DNA from: Trametopsis cervina
Taxonomy: Eukaryota; Basidiomycota; Agaricomycetes; Polyporales; Irpicaceae
Direction of reading: 5' to 3'
Assembly (NCBI GenBank): GCA_022385755.1
Contig: MU278387.1
Span: forward strand, 1 to 13,386
Length of the DNA: 13,386 nt
The position numbers were made by a program, and so were the translations under genes. The notes under the pieces are model-generated. The model worked only from the letters and a program-made list of their open reading frames with translations. It was not told the origin of the DNA and ran no database searches. Below are positions 1 to 9,500 of the stretch, in pieces. How positions within the stretch are numbered: position 1 is the first letter of the stretch; every line of letters starts with the position of its first letter.

Positions 1-95
1 CCTAACCTAACCTAACCTAACCTAACCTAACCTAACCTAACCTAACCTAACCTAACCTAACCTAACCTAACCTAACCTAACCTAACCTAACCTAA
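1..95. repeat. Telomeric repeat array, (CCTAA)19 / (TTAGG)n
   Basis: The window starts with 19 perfect head-to-tail copies of the pentamer CCTAA and then switches abruptly to unique sequence at position 96 (gatatc). The C-rich strand reads 5' to 3' away from the end, which is the expected orientation for the left end of a chromosome, so the G-rich telomeric strand repeat is TTAGG. The array is probably truncated by the assembly. TTAGG is the usual arthropod repeat, whereas most filamentous fungi carry TTAGGG. The unit here is clearly 5 nt, with no 6-nt copies. Confidence 0.95.
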
Positions 96-282
96 GATAT
101 CGAAATAATGTTTTGCTATTGCCTGCCCTTGCTAGTTGTTTGATTAGTATGCGTGATTTCATGATATCTCCATCTTGCTGATTCCATACGTAACCACCTT
201 TTGATCTGACACCTATATAGAACAATGAAAGAGTTTCAAGATTGCTGAACAGTGACATGAGAGCATCTTGCAATTGATTCAA
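82..282 (-). pseudogene. Doubtful open frame running into the telomere; possible truncated exon
   Basis: A minus-strand frame of about 66 codons, open slightly further upstream to about 316, reads toward the chromosome end. It terminates inside the telomere array, with its last codons translated from TTAGG repeats. Its composition (GGYVWNQQDGD, ILIKQLARAGN) looks protein-like rather than low-complexity. No ATG starts it, however, and no partner exon or family is recognisable. It could be the remnant of a gene broken when the telomere was added, or a chance open frame in AT-rich DNA. I favour chance slightly. Confidence 0.2.
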
Positions 283-690
283 ATCTTCACGATGAGCATG
301 ATATGATGCAAGGTTACTTTAAGCTGTCAAAATACGAGACTTTGTATGTTCAGAATTTGTATTGTATGTAAAGTGTGTAAAAGCGGTTAGGCACTTAGGT
401 TAATATTAACATTGTAGAGATCTACAACCAAGGATTACAGAAATTGTAAGGATTTTAATGCATGTGTAAAGCACACAAATGCTCATCACTATGTGGAAAA
501 TATTGAAAATGAGAAAAGTATGATGTAATTGATAAAGGTGTAATCAACAAATGTGGCAAAATGGTGAGAGAAAAATAGAAATGCTTACGTAAGCGCTTAT
601 ATGTATTTGTGCATATGTTGGCAATAATGAACAACAGTTGGAGAATCAAAAATGTTGTTGAACAAATCAAACGATCTGAAAACAGATGTC
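96..690. other. AT-rich subtelomeric stretch without a convincing gene
   Basis: This stretch is visibly more AT-rich than the rest of the window and holds only short open frames. No RNA gene, palindrome cluster or transposon end is apparent. One minus-strand open frame next to the telomere is listed separately as a doubtful fragment. Degenerate telomere-like words (ttaggcacttaggtt near 388-402) are too short to call an interstitial array. Confidence 0.5.
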
Positions 691-704
691 ACAAACATGA
701 CAGT

Positions 705-1045
705 TGTTTACTGGAGCGGATCCGAACCAGTGAAAACCGACAAGCGTTCGAAAACCGGAAATATTCACTACGTCGGATCTGAACTGGCGACAAACGACTG
801 TGTACATAACAACATTCCATATTCACTACGTCGGATCTGAAGTAGCGAATATGAACAGATACAAACGACATGTACAATGCGGGAGTTCGGATTCGAAGTA
901 ATGAAAAGAACGGATAAACATCTATAACCAACATTTTACGATACGCAGACGAACAACACTATACTTCACGATGGATGGGAAGCGACGTAAACCCCATCGA
1001 TAAAAGAAGGACAGTTATGTGACCGTTCGGATCCGATGTAATGAT
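705..1045. repeat. Palindrome cluster 1, beyond the 3' end of gene B
   Basis: Five copies of the CGGATCCG-centred palindrome lie here, with central hexamers at 718, 775, 833, 889 and 1029. The first four are 57, 58 and 56 bp apart. Copies two and three share an exact match of about 23 bp starting at 761 and 819, offset by 58 bp. The spacers after copies two and three also share an acaaacgac...tgtaca core, so this cluster behaves partly like a decayed tandem repeat of about 58 bp. The gap before the fifth copy may contain a degenerate unit near 960-990. Confidence 0.8.
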
Positions 1046-1154
1046 ACACAAGTTGTTAGAGAACATCGAGCAGCAATGAACAATTGACATTGTAATATCA
1101 TATTAATACGACAGTGAAAATGTATATGTATTGAATGAACGAGTGGATCTTAAA

Positions 1155-4100
1155 CTAGTCTTCATCAAGATCAACGAGCATAGTGTCTTGTACAGGTGCG
1201 TTCTGAAGAGGGCAAGCATAACCCATCTTAATAGCAATACGACGCGCCAGAAGAGGGCCACATAACGTTGCGACAGCACGGAATTCAGAAAACGGAAGAC
1301 CATCTGCAAGGATGCGATCGAAGGTCAAACACTTTCCCTCAAGTACTGATGATTGAAAAGCACGAAAGGATCCGTCCTTGATTTTACCCCGAGAATTGGG
1401 AAACTCGGAAGCCTCCATTGCCCCGAAGCGAACGAGCAAGCTGATGTGAATACCTTTCTGACCTATGAAAGTCGTTAGCAATGGAATATATGAATGCAGA
1501 GAATGAACGAACTATGACGTTGAGACCATTCTTTACCAAACGCTCCAGCATTAGCAGTGCGGTGTGTGCCTAAAGGTGACACTGGTTCGTAAATCCCTAG
1601 TAACATGGCGATGACACTGAGAAAAATGGGAGCAGGAGCTGTAGCCCCACGATCGGCTTTCTTGAAGACAGGAACGGTTTGCAAAACACGAGTGACATGT
1701 GCGGGAGAGGTGACATTAGGAAAAGTGAGGAAAGCCGCAGGATCGATGAATATGTAAGGGGCCAATGCTGCTACCAAAGCAGCGATGTAAGCGAACAAAC
1801 GATGCATAGAATTTGAGAAGCGTGCATGTTGCAAGCACCAAACGTAATGGCGGGCAACAAGACTATTGGGAGCAAGGCGAGTACCACCCGTTGGATTAGA
1901 AGTGTAGTCAAGTTCAGTTGGAGGAACGGTGCGAGCGGCGATAGAGGCAAAGTCGGATACATGAAGGGCTGTAATGGACCAAGGGCGATCGGGGCGAGTA
2001 TTTTGAATAGACTGAACAACAACAGTGAGCTGCTGACTGGTTGGGGTTTGGGTGTTATCTGGAGGAACGTCAAGAAAACCGCGTAGATCGGTAGTAAGGG
2101 TTATCCATGCTTGAATGCATAACTTAGACGGTGGAGCCCCTGCTTGGCCAGGAATGGGGTTTGCATGCCAAGGGAGAAAGTGAATGCGACGAGCACGTAA
2201 AACGTTGCAAGTATAAGCAACAAAGGTAGAATCAAGACGATCGGGGTGATTGCCGGAGAGTACGAGAAGAGGGCGATCAAGATATCGAAAGGCAACCTTC
2301 AGAACGATAAGAAACCGGGAAGCGGACTGAAAAGGCGCTTTGATAGGAGGACGAGTTGTACCGGGCTTAGCATGGAGAAGCATAGACTTGGCGAGAGTGT
2401 CGTATGAAATAGACGGAGTGTCAGATTTGGGAAGACCTTGAAAAACAGTGGCAGGGCCTTGAAGAGCGATAATGAGGTTGCGTAGTACGGCAGTACTATC
2501 AGAGAAAGGATACTCTTCGTTCTTCCAATCGTTGAAAGCAGTGAGTCTTTCTTGTGCAATCAGTTGATCTTCACGATGACTACTTGGAGAAGCGGAGGAA
2601 GCCTTGATAAGAGTGGCGATAGATTTAGAAACGAATGTGAACAGTTCTTGAATGAAAATATTGATGGTTGCGTCTAAAACGATGGTGACCAACTCCGCAC
2701 GAGAAGCGTTTGAAACTGAGGAGGTCAGGCCAGTGGAAAGCTTTCCATAATGTGCAACGTGATGAACCATAAAGGTAGCGTGATATTGCTAACAGCAAGG
2801 TGTGAGTAAATAGTGAGATAATGTAGATGAAAGCGTGGCACATGTGCGTGAAGCAGCCGTCCGTCCGGATCCGACAGAATGAAAATGACATGAATCATGA
2901 GGTGCTATAGTATTCATTGATTCGGATCCGATCTGACGAACTACACATGCCTGAATGCGTGTATGATTCGTCGCCAGGTCAGATCCGAACCAGCGAATAT
3001 ATCATATCGTATAGCAGAGACAGTAATGTCTGTTACATCGGATCCGAACAGGCAAACATGAGCTGTTAGGACAACACAACGCAACGAGCACGAGCTTCAC
3101 CAATCCACCAAATCTCGACAGGACGGATCCGAACAAACAACATAACAGCAAAGTACTGACCTGGGCATATTCCAGACCATAACAATATTTGATAGTCGCA
3201 AAGGCGGAGGATGCAGGAGTGTATTGCGAGTGAAGCTCGATTGGCCAGTACGCTTCACGGATTGAGATGATGCGCTTTTGGTCAGGAGCTGGTCGAATCG
3301 ATACCAGGTTAGACCACATAGGCATAGCAGTGTGAAGCACACTGAGAGCGAGATAGAATGGATCCATGGCGGTGCGAACCAAAACACGAGCATTGCCTGT
3401 CTGACCATAATTGGCGACACGTTCCAGGAATGACATCATTTCGATGAGGTAGCAACAGGAGAGTGGCGGCGGCGGCGGTCGTTCGGGAGTATTGGCGGGT
3501 GGGTAAACACTACGAGTAACATAGTCAACAAGCATTGACCAGATAACATCCATAGCACATGCGAGAGGATAAGACGTCCAGAGGTACATGTTGGGAAATA
3601 CCTAAAAACAGTCAGTAAGACACGGCAAGTGAAGTGTGTAGAAACGCAAACGCACTCGGGGGTCAACCACAATGAGATGAGGCTTTATAGAGTTCATGAC
3701 AAGAGGGTGAGCCCAATACCGACAGAGAACACGAATGACTTTGTGAAATAAAGCTCTAAATGAAATGTTCAATGGCGCTGCAATGAAAGCATCTGAAAGA
3801 TGTATAAATACCTAGTAGAGCGATATCGACGCTTGAGCTGATGAACATCAATGACAAATACGTTCTCTGCTCGGAATGAACGGTTGAGGGACGGAGTTGC
3901 AAGTAGGTCGGCCAGACGTTCAAAAGGCTTCCCAATGTCTAGCCGATTGAGAGCATGCTTTGCTTTAGATCGATCTGCTGCAGTGGCGGCGAAAAGTCCG
4001 GCAACAGCTGCAGTCATATCACCTAGCTGAGCATCATGTGTCCAAGCTCGCCAACGAATGCGATGCGAAACGCTGTTGTAGCCTTGACTGGCAAACCCAC

Positions 4101-6291
4101 GGATAGGTGTCGCGGATTCAGAAACAGCATCGAAGGTCGGAGGATGATCAGGATGTGAGAAATCAGGATCATTGTCAAGATTGACAGCATCATCGAGGGC
4201 GAGATGAAAGGGATGGTTGAGTTCTGGGTTATACTCAGCGGTGTAGTTGTGGAGTAACTGGGGGATATTAGAGTGAAAAGTAGATTGGCGAGATGTAGTA
4301 AATGGATCACCCAGGGAATGATTAAGTCGAGCAACATGAGTCTGAAAGGAGGCAGGAACAGAGTTGGCTTGATAATTGCCCATATTGGCCATAAAGGCTT
4401 GCGGGTAGAGATGAAGCTTAGGGGAGGGATTTGAAGGCATGTCGTGCCAGAAGGGGTCCATTGTGATATCATCGAATTCAACAGGCTCGAAGTCTTGGTA
4501 AAAGGAATGGATAGATGGCAAGTTGGCCAGAACAGCACAGCGAGCAGAGCGGGCAGTGCGGCGAGTCCGAGGAATTCGATAACCGTGGGCATTGTAAATG
4601 TGAATGGGCTGAGATGTAGTAGCATCATGATGAGCGAGTGCAACAAATTCCGCTTCAGTAAACTGATCGCGTGTAGTCGGGTTCCAGTGATTGAAAATTC
4701 TGCCTTGCCACTTCTCCCAAATCTCAGCGGAGTCGAGTTCAATGGGATCAATGTCGTCTGCATACGGAATCGCACTACCAAAAAGCATGAAAAGGAGGCA
4801 TTCAAGAGAAGCAGAAACATACGTACACAATATCGGTAGCAAGAGCAATGGAGATAAAGCGTATTTTAGTCATATCACGATTCCCGCACCATTGATCTTG
4901 GGCAACACCGATCCCTTGAAGAGAGGATAAAGCCAAAGGGTAGTTTTGACCAACACGGCAAGAAATGGCACAAGGGGAGCGGTCGCCAATGAGAGCTCTC
5001 CACGACGCTGGAGCAGACTCTAGCCAGTCCGCCCACTCTTCTTTGAATACGGTGTTGAGGGACTTCAGATCAGCGAGAGATAACTTGCGACGACCAGCAG
5101 TGTTTTCACGACTAGTCAACGAGATATGAGTTAATGTCGGAATGAACAAGAAGTGCCAGTTCGGATCCTCCCTAACGTAAAATGGATGTCACATGAAAGC
5201 GGCATCATACTGCCAGTTCGGATCCTCCGTAGCATAAATCATGGACGGACAAAATGAAACATCAGGCCAGAGAGGGAAAGGCGATGTGAAAGTCCACATA
5301 TACTAGGGAGAATCCGAAGTAACAACATATGGGGCGATAGAAGCACGGTTAAATCATGTACCATACATTGGCTAAACCTGTTAGGGAGATTCCGCAGTAA
5401 CAAGAAAAAACGTAACATGAAACACAGTAACAACTCCGCAACAATCAAGCATGAAGCATGCATGTCAGGAAGAGAACAGTCCAGAAAATAAACGAAGCAT
5501 AACGAACAAGACATGAAATGAACTACTCACAATAGATTGCAGGCGGCCACTACAGTGTCCCATAACTGAATGTCGTCAGGATATTGTGAACGGCGACGGA
5601 TATAGACATTTTGCACCGATGCACGACCAAGCATGTAGGCGAAGCATAAGATAAGCATGTGCTGGAGAGCGATAGGCATGATAGTGTCCTTGTCATGTCG
5701 CGAGCCTTTCTTCGGTAAGGCTTCTGCTGGAACAGCAGCATCAAGGTTGTTTGGACGCAAAGCCAACCACACATTCTCCTCGGCAACGTAGCCGATGTGC
5801 ATCATGGATCTATGTGGAGTAAATCCTAATTCAGCATACTTGGTGGAGAAGAGACGACCACGAGATGAAAAATCAATCTGAAAAGCAAAAGCCGGCCCAG
5901 GATCAAGAGAAGGGAGTAAGACATCGAAGCCAGGGTCTGTCGGGACTAAAACGAGAGCATCGACGTAAGATTGTCCAGTCCCCCATCCGATATTAGGGTC
6001 TGTAGATTGGTATATATGGTTGGAGTTGAAAATGGGTCGGCGGTGATTTTGAAGCGAATGAAGGGCCTGGACGACACCGCGCGAGTTATAGATGCGCTCA
6101 TATTCGCTGAGTGGAACATCTTCAGGGTGAGCCGTTTCGAAGAACTCCTGCGCAGGTGTGAGATCACGGAGACGTGCACGTAAGATTGCGGCAACATCTT
6201 CCTGGCTATGGGGGGAGGACGATTCGAAGAGCTCTGGCACATCATCGAGATCGAAAAAGGTGTCCGCGTCAGGGGAAGATGTAGTGTCCAT
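1155..6291 (-). CDS. Gene B: large protein of unknown function (about 1369 aa, 7 exons)
   Basis: Exons on the minus strand, in transcript order: 6291-5531, 5111-4827, 4774-3812, 3755-3656, 3601-3161, 2788-1537, 1462-1155. Introns start GT and end AG and are 419, 52, 56, 54, 372 and 74 nt long. All phases match and the coding sum is 4110 nt with one terminal TAG, so the model is internally consistent. The start is the first ATG in the frame (codons MDTTSSPDAD); the upstream extension has no ATG. The N-terminus is acidic. A proline run lies near residues 744-749. The last third holds two hydrophobic helices, about 1180-1198 and 1238-1250, that might be buried or membrane segments; there is no signal peptide. 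I recognise no catalytic motif or family. It lies 265 bp downstream of gene A on the same strand, and its two long introns carry palindrome clusters. The intact frame over 4.1 kb argues for a functional gene. Confidence 0.8.
2789..3160 (-). repeat. Palindrome cluster 2, inside intron 5 of gene B
   Basis: This 372-nt intron (donor GTCAGT, acceptor GTTAG) contains five CGGATCCG-type palindromes, with central hexamers at 2867, 2924, 2981, 3040 and 3125. The first intervals are 57, 57 and 59 bp; the last is 85 bp. The copy at 2981 shows the extended symmetry: TCGCCAGGTC on the left and GAACCAGCGA on the right of the AGATCC centre. The spacers look unrelated to each other by eye. Confidence 0.85.
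5112..5530 (-). repeat. Palindrome cluster 3, inside intron 1 of gene B
   Basis: This 419-nt intron (donor GTGAGT, acceptor ACTAG) holds two near-identical units around GGATCC at 5163 and 5220, 57 bp apart, sharing tgccagttcggatcctcc. It also holds two variant units sharing tagggaga.tccg.agtaac, centred on the hexamers at 5310 and 5388. The variants keep the right arm poorly and are the most divergent copies in the window. Confidence 0.75.
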
Positions 6292-6556
6292 GTCGCGACA
6301 AGCGAGTAGCAACGCTATGGGAGAAGACGGAAGAACAAGAAGATGAGAGCAGGAGCGAGGAAGGAGGGGAAGACACACAACGTGGCACGCGATAAGAAAA
6401 ACCAAAAGCAGCGATGAAATCTGCGAGAATGCATAACAAAGTGCGACGAGATATTGCGATCACGAATGATCGATCAAGATTGTGTACATGAGTGAGTGAA
6501 CAAAACAGCAAAAGTATACTGCCAAAACGCTAGCCAGATCTCGCGACGAAACACAA
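6292..6556. promoter_or_regulatory. Gap between genes A and B; probable gene A 3' end and gene B promoter
   Basis: 265 bp separate the gene A stop from the gene B ATG, both on the minus strand. On the coding strand the half near gene B is pyrimidine-rich, as fungal leaders often are, and reads open as a hydrophobic stretch without an ATG. I see no AATAAA, no TATA box and no palindrome copy here. The assignment rests on position only. Confidence 0.4.
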
Positions 6557-9500
6557 CTACGCCTCATTAAACTCCTCGTCCTCAGCCTGCGGAGGGAGGG
6601 GCTTGCCAAGAGACATATCTGTGGCAGCCAGGGCAGAAGCCGTGAGAGGCTTACGCTTGATACGAGTAGCTTCAACGAATAGAGTCAGTACAAATCCTTG
6701 CGACTATAAAACAATATACGCACGTTTAGCATGAACCGCATCTGGAGTAGATGACTGCGCCTTCTGTCCTCGTCTATCACGTTTGCTTGACGTCTTCGCG
6801 TCCGAGCCTGATGAAACGTAGCGTTCGACTATAACAATAGGTGATGAATATATCTTTGTGAGCATGCGCAAAGGTAACGCTCACCTGGTGCAACCAGACG
6901 CGTGGAACGACGGCGGGGCTCTGTTGTTGGCTGGTACGGTTCTTCAGGAGAGGGAGGAGGTCCGTCGGCAATCGTTGAAGTAGGAGTAGCGCGGCCGGAA
7001 GGAGCATGACTGTCTGGAACTGCCGACAGCTCAGAGTCAGAAGATGGTGAGTGAATCGGAGCTGCGTGAGCATGAGATGAAGAGAAGCCTGTGCACGAAG
7101 CGAACGGTCAGCGCGAATTGTAGCAACATGTATAGAAACAGAACACATGTCGGGCAGGACGGGGCGGAGGTTGGTATGTCAGATCCGACCTAGCGTGATT
7201 GCGGGTAATAAACAAAGCTATCCTCAGATGGTCGGTCGGAACCGACCTACCAACAATGGGCTTCACATACGGAGGTAGGAACGGTGGCAGGTCAGATCCG
7301 ACCTAGCAACTGAGAGTCGAATCGTAAAGGTACTGCAATGTCACTGGGTCGGATCCGACCTAGCGACTACATTGTCGTATACACAAAGAACGACACTTAC
7401 CAGTAGTAAATATCTGGACCGACGACGATTCACCTGCCTTGTTCGCTTCCGCATGTGTAGCTCGAGAGAGAGCTATAGCGGTGCGCAGTTGCGAAGCCTC
7501 TTCATCGTCTGTGCGTGCGACAACCCCGCCTGGTAAACCCTGGTCATATTCTCCCTCCGAGTCCTCGTCACTGAATGTGTCAGCGAGCATAGGGCGTTTG
7601 TATCGACGCTCGCGTTGCAGCTTGGAGTCCGGGGATAGCTGTGACGACGCAGATGAAACACCTCGCTCTCGCTTGCGTGAGGTGCCTGCAGGATCAACCT
7701 CTGCATTACCCGCTACTGCTGCGACGTGTTCAAACGACGGCATTTCTGGGATGTCTGAATCAATGACCATGGCAGTATCAAGTCCATCGCCTGCATCTTG
7801 TTCGACACGAGACATTGGGGCAGCATCCTCGTCTATGATTTCGGTCAACAATCTCTCACCATCTGCGGCAATCGCTTCAGTGAGACGAGTGCTGTTGTCG
7901 CCCATGACGTGCTCGTCCGTGCTCATCTCGTTATTGTCTCGAATCCTCGGCGATGAAAGTTGGCGCACATCGGGGGTTGGCTGCTTGGAGATGACCTGAC
8001 GTGCTTTGGGCTTCTGCTTCTGATCTACACCATACTTTAGTGGGTCAATAACATTGACTGTTGCGTACGTACCTGTCGTGGTGGAGCTGCCATCAGCAGG
8101 CACACGTTTGGGATGAATCACAGCCTCATCGCCTTCGACTGTGTCCTGTACGTGGGTAGAATGGGGCGTCGCTGGAGGAAAATTAGCATGCACGTGGGTA
8201 ACGTCACCTTAACATGGCTCACTTTGTTCCACTTCGCTGCGTGATGAGGACTCAATCAAACCGTACTGTTTGAGCAGGTCGCGCTTGTATTCCAACACCA
8301 TGGATTCGATGTCAAGTATTCCGCTTGTTTGAGTGGCAACATGACCTTCACTGTCCACGGTAGCTATCGGCTGAACTATTCGACGTTTCAGGGGCATATC
8401 CTTGAGATACGCATCCGGTGACTGCACCGGATAAGTAGGCCCATGATGGTATGAAAGATAAATATTGCGACGGAAGTTCATGTTGAGAATCTATCACGTA
8501 TTCAGCAAGGTGTAGGACACGGAAGAACAATGCTCACCGTGGCAATCATTTTGGTACCCCATGCTACCTCAGGTGCAATAGTTGTAAACGCGCCGACTGT
8601 GAACAGGTCATCAGGACCACTTGGGATGGTTCTTGCAAGCGGCGAAGATTCTATCTTGTTCACGATCGATTGAAGTTGATTGATGCCTTCAAGGTAGTGG
8701 GCGATGAGCTGCAGCTGACGGACCCATTCGCCAGGTGTGGTCGGCATGTCCGGATCTTCCGGTCCCACCACGATTGGCTTCAGGGCGGTGAGAAACTTAT
8801 CTGGAAACTGATACCGAGGTTTTACTATCTTTCCATCCTTGAGGGTTGACTGTGCGCGACGTCCTTCTGTAAGGAGCGCCGCGATCCGGGTGCGAGATCT
8901 AAGAACCGCAGGCTTCTCTAGCAGCTTTCGACGATAGCGAACAGCATAGTATTCCCAAAGTCCTGCAGTTAGCAGTGACTGGGTTTGTTCAGTTAATGGA
9001 CCATTGAACGCAGTCCAATCAACTCCACTGAACAAGACGAGCTGTGCAGGAATCCCGAGCTTCTTCCAAGTAGATGGAACATGCCCAGTCCTGAGCTCAC
9101 GTAAGATGCTTCGCAGGTTGACCTCTTCTTCGGCAGGTAGACTGTCCCACAGCGATTTGAAGGTTTTGTGACCAGTGGCCAAAAGACTAGCCTCGAGTTC
9201 CTCGCGGAAGGGAAGTATATCAATCCAGTCCTTGCGCTTGTACTTATTGATGTCGATGATAACAGGAGGTTTTGCGGTAGCCTTGCGCTTACCCTTTCCA
9301 GTAGTGGACTCTTCCGCTGCTGCTGTATCAGCAAGGGCTTGCTCCCGTGCGCGCCAGATCTCTGGTAATTCCGTGGCTGGTGTAATAGACGAGTCGAAGA
9401 TGTAGCCAGTACGAAGGCCCACAAGTACTGGGCGAGATGTAGGGCGATAAGGAGTAGGGATGTCGCCGATAGGAGGGGGAGCGAGGGCACGCGCGACAGG

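Noticed and set aside
3361..3370. GGATCC inside gene B exon 5, and another near 1369
   Set aside because: Both lack the extended CGGATCCG symmetry and arms. They are ordinary coding occurrences of a 6-bp word.
4023..4820. Minus-strand frame of 265 codons overlapping gene B exon 3
   Set aside because: It overlaps the phase-consistent exon in another frame, is very rich in Leu, Ile and Phe, and does not join neighbouring exons.
6292..6405. N-terminal extension of gene B as a signal peptide
   Set aside because: The open frame upstream of 6291 reads as hydrophobic but contains no ATG and derives from a pyrimidine-rich leader.
7089..7400. CRISPR array call for the spaced palindromes
   Set aside because: Repeats of about 26 bp with spacers of about 31 bp resemble CRISPR geometry. 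However, the repeats are too variable, arrays have only three to five units, they sit inside spliceosomal introns of eukaryotic-style genes, and no cas-like gene is present.
7439..7999. Plus-strand open frame of 186 codons rich in Ser
   Set aside because: It is antisense to exon 7 of gene A, whose disordered acidic composition naturally gives a Ser/Arg-rich antisense frame.
8209..8226. Gene A ending at the in-frame TAA at 8209-8211
   Set aside because: A consensus donor GTGAGC at 8222 lies just before the stop. A branch-like gctaat and a CAG acceptor at 8172 give a 51-nt intron that joins the next long frame in phase. Ending here would leave exons 7-10 without a start.
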